A program made the translations under genes and the position numbers. A DNA stretch of 64,000 nt from Symbiodinium natans (Eukaryota; Sar; Dinophyceae; Suessiales; Symbiodiniaceae): NCBI GenBank assembly GCA_905221605.1, contig CAJNDS010002492.1, forward strand, positions 288,024 through 352,023, in the 5' to 3' direction. Position 1 is the first letter of the stretch, and each line of letters begins with the position of its first letter. The notes below the pieces were generated by a model that saw only the letters and a list, made by a program, of their open reading frames with translations, made no database searches and had not been told where the DNA came from. Below are positions 63,124 through 64,000 of this stretch, in pieces.

Positions 63124-63275
63124 AAGTACGGCATAATGCTTCGATGCGTGGTTTAGGGTTTAGGGCTCAGGGGGTTTAGGGGGTTTCGGGTTTAGGGGCT
63201 TAGGGCTTAGGGCTTAGGGCTTTGGGTTTAGGGTTTAGGGTTTAGGGCTCTTTACACTCCGGTTTTGCAAGTGAG

Positions 63276-63552
63276 GGTGCGGGACTCATTCGGCTCAAGT
63301 CTTCGACACTTGCGCTCTGACCCCAAGGATCCATGTACCTATGCGGTCTAGACTTGGGCCCTAAAGGTACTATATAGGAACCCCTAAACCCTAAACCCTA
63401 AACCCTAAACCCTAAACCCTAAACCCTAAACTCCTTTAAGGCCCGAGTATATACTTCCTAGGTACATGGATCCTTAGGGTGAGAGGCATCCTTTACCGCC
63501 GGTAAAACCTCCATCAAGGTTTTCGCCGGGCATACAACGCCGAGCTGCGTGA
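63276..63552 (+). CDS. Two-exon gene end with an introner intron, product unknown
   Basis: Exon 63276-63327 reads VRDSFGSSLRHLRSDPK after one split base. Intron 63328-63477 (150 nt) begins GA and ends AG. Exon 63478-63552 continues in phase 0, GERHPLPPVKPPSRFSPGIQ then RRAA and TGA. The intron is almost exactly the inverted-repeat element at 63325-63475. Pro/Arg-rich C-terminus. No family recognised. Confidence 0.45.
63325..63475. mobile_element. Introner-like element, AGGATCCATGTACCTA ends, heptamer array in centre
   Basis: Ends AAGGATCCATGTACCT / AGGTACATGGATCCTT (16 bp, perfect), inner arms partly complementary (GACTTGGGCC / GGCCCGAGT-like). CCCTAAA units at 63379-63432 sit at the centre. 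Confidence 0.82.
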
Positions 63553-63740
63553 ACTGCCAGGTTTAGGGTTTAGGGTTTAGGGTTTCGTGTTTGGGAGCAC
63601 TCCCCTCAACCCTGAGCCCTTACACGAAAAACAGCCCCGCCCCGAGAAACACTCTAAGACACACCACGAGCGGCGCAGCGGCTGCAAGCTCCGGGTTCAC
63701 GTATAGGGGACTAAGGGTTTAGGGTTTAGGGTTTAGGGGC

Positions 63741-63833
63741 TGAAGAATTAGTATACAGTTTTGGGGGTTATCGTAGTATAGTCATAAAGGGACCCTAAGG
63801 GAATACTCTGAGCAATTATTCCGACCCCTCTAT
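63741..63833. repeat. Short dispersed repeat (TAGTATA..AAAGGGACCCTAAGGGAA)
   Basis: Shares its core with 18941-19000 and its right end with 6541-6610. Confidence 0.5.
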
Positions 63834-64000
63834 GATGTCTCAAGAACTTCTGCACCCATCTAGTGGTGCCGATTTCGACAACCCTCATGACCGCAGATCC
63901 TGAACCTCAACACCAGGGCACATGCTTCATGGTCATGCTCTTGCTAGCATAGTGTGGCTGCTCTGGGATTCTAAGAGCACCCTCTACTACAGTTCAGGAG

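Larger units (their letters stand above)
1..64000. repeat. Dispersed telomere-like heptamer family (TTTAGGG / CCCTAAA)
   Basis: Tracts of TTTAGGG or its complement, from 2 to about 24 units, recur every few hundred bases in both orientations, except inside the transposon at 24.3-33.9 kb (where only degenerate versions occur) and a few blocks such as 42.8-44.4, 61.3-63.1 and 53.2-53.9 kb. Variants CCCGAAA, CCCTGAA and CCCCAAA are common. In the ECH1 gene these tracts lie in the introns. The repeat is the telomere unit of dinoflagellates, plants and many algae, but the alternating orientation and embedding between exons show these are interstitial copies, not a chromosome end. The larger arrays are listed separately. 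Confidence 0.95.

Noticed and set aside
1-64000. True telomere or subtelomere
   Set aside because: Heptamer arrays are short, scattered, in both orientations and inside introns of a conserved gene; there is no terminal tract.

Overview
The window looks like dinoflagellate nuclear DNA. Four things point that way. Splice donors in the one gene I could reconstruct end to end are mostly GC, with some GT and one GA. Coding sequence is cut into short exons of 25-145 nt. Many short inverted-repeat elements behave like introners. The heptamer TTTAGGG/CCCTAAA is scattered everywhere in both orientations. The species cannot be fixed from sequence alone; other TTTAGGG-type protists or algae fit the donor pattern less well. 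No rRNA, tRNA or CRISPR array was recognised. The telomere-like arrays are internal and alternate in orientation, so this is not a chromosome end.

Layout. 1-24 kb: exon-like blocks on both strands, separated by heptamer arrays, short inverted-repeat elements and minisatellites; products unrecognised. 24.3-33.9 kb: a large DNA transposon complex in (TA)n DNA. Its left part (24314-30724) carries three intact-looking genes (a low-complexity basic/acidic protein, a P-loop ATPase and an IS1595/Merlin-type zinc-ribbon transposase). Its right part (30785-33906) is a gene-less partner in opposite orientation. 34.2-35.1 kb: more exon-like blocks. 35.16-39.02 kb, minus strand: a complete 11-exon gene for peroxisomal delta(3,5)-delta(2,4)-dienoyl-CoA isomerase (ECH1-like, 297 aa, ending SKL). 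39.9-42.4 kb, plus strand, divergent from ECH1: an unrecognised multi-exon gene. 43.5-44.4 kb: a C-rich tract followed by AT-rich DNA. 44.4-64 kb: further exon blocks, introner-like elements, microsatellites and the longest heptamer arrays.

Main inference. In the ECH1 gene nine of ten introns hold telomere-like heptamers with a fixed polarity: TTTAGGG near the intron 5' end and CCCTAAA near its 3' end, read on the sense strand (both ends clearly in several introns, one end in the rest). Intron ends could therefore pair as RNA. The same CCCTAAA-(about 80-125 bp)-TTTAGGG layout recurs through the window and often brackets open, exon-like sequence, so the region is probably more gene-rich than contiguous ORFs suggest. 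Several short inverted-repeat elements coincide with predicted introns, some with a heptamer array in their centre.

Limits: exons outside ECH1 and the transposon rest on open frames, plausible splice sites and matching phases read by eye, not on homology. Array counts and identities are visual estimates.
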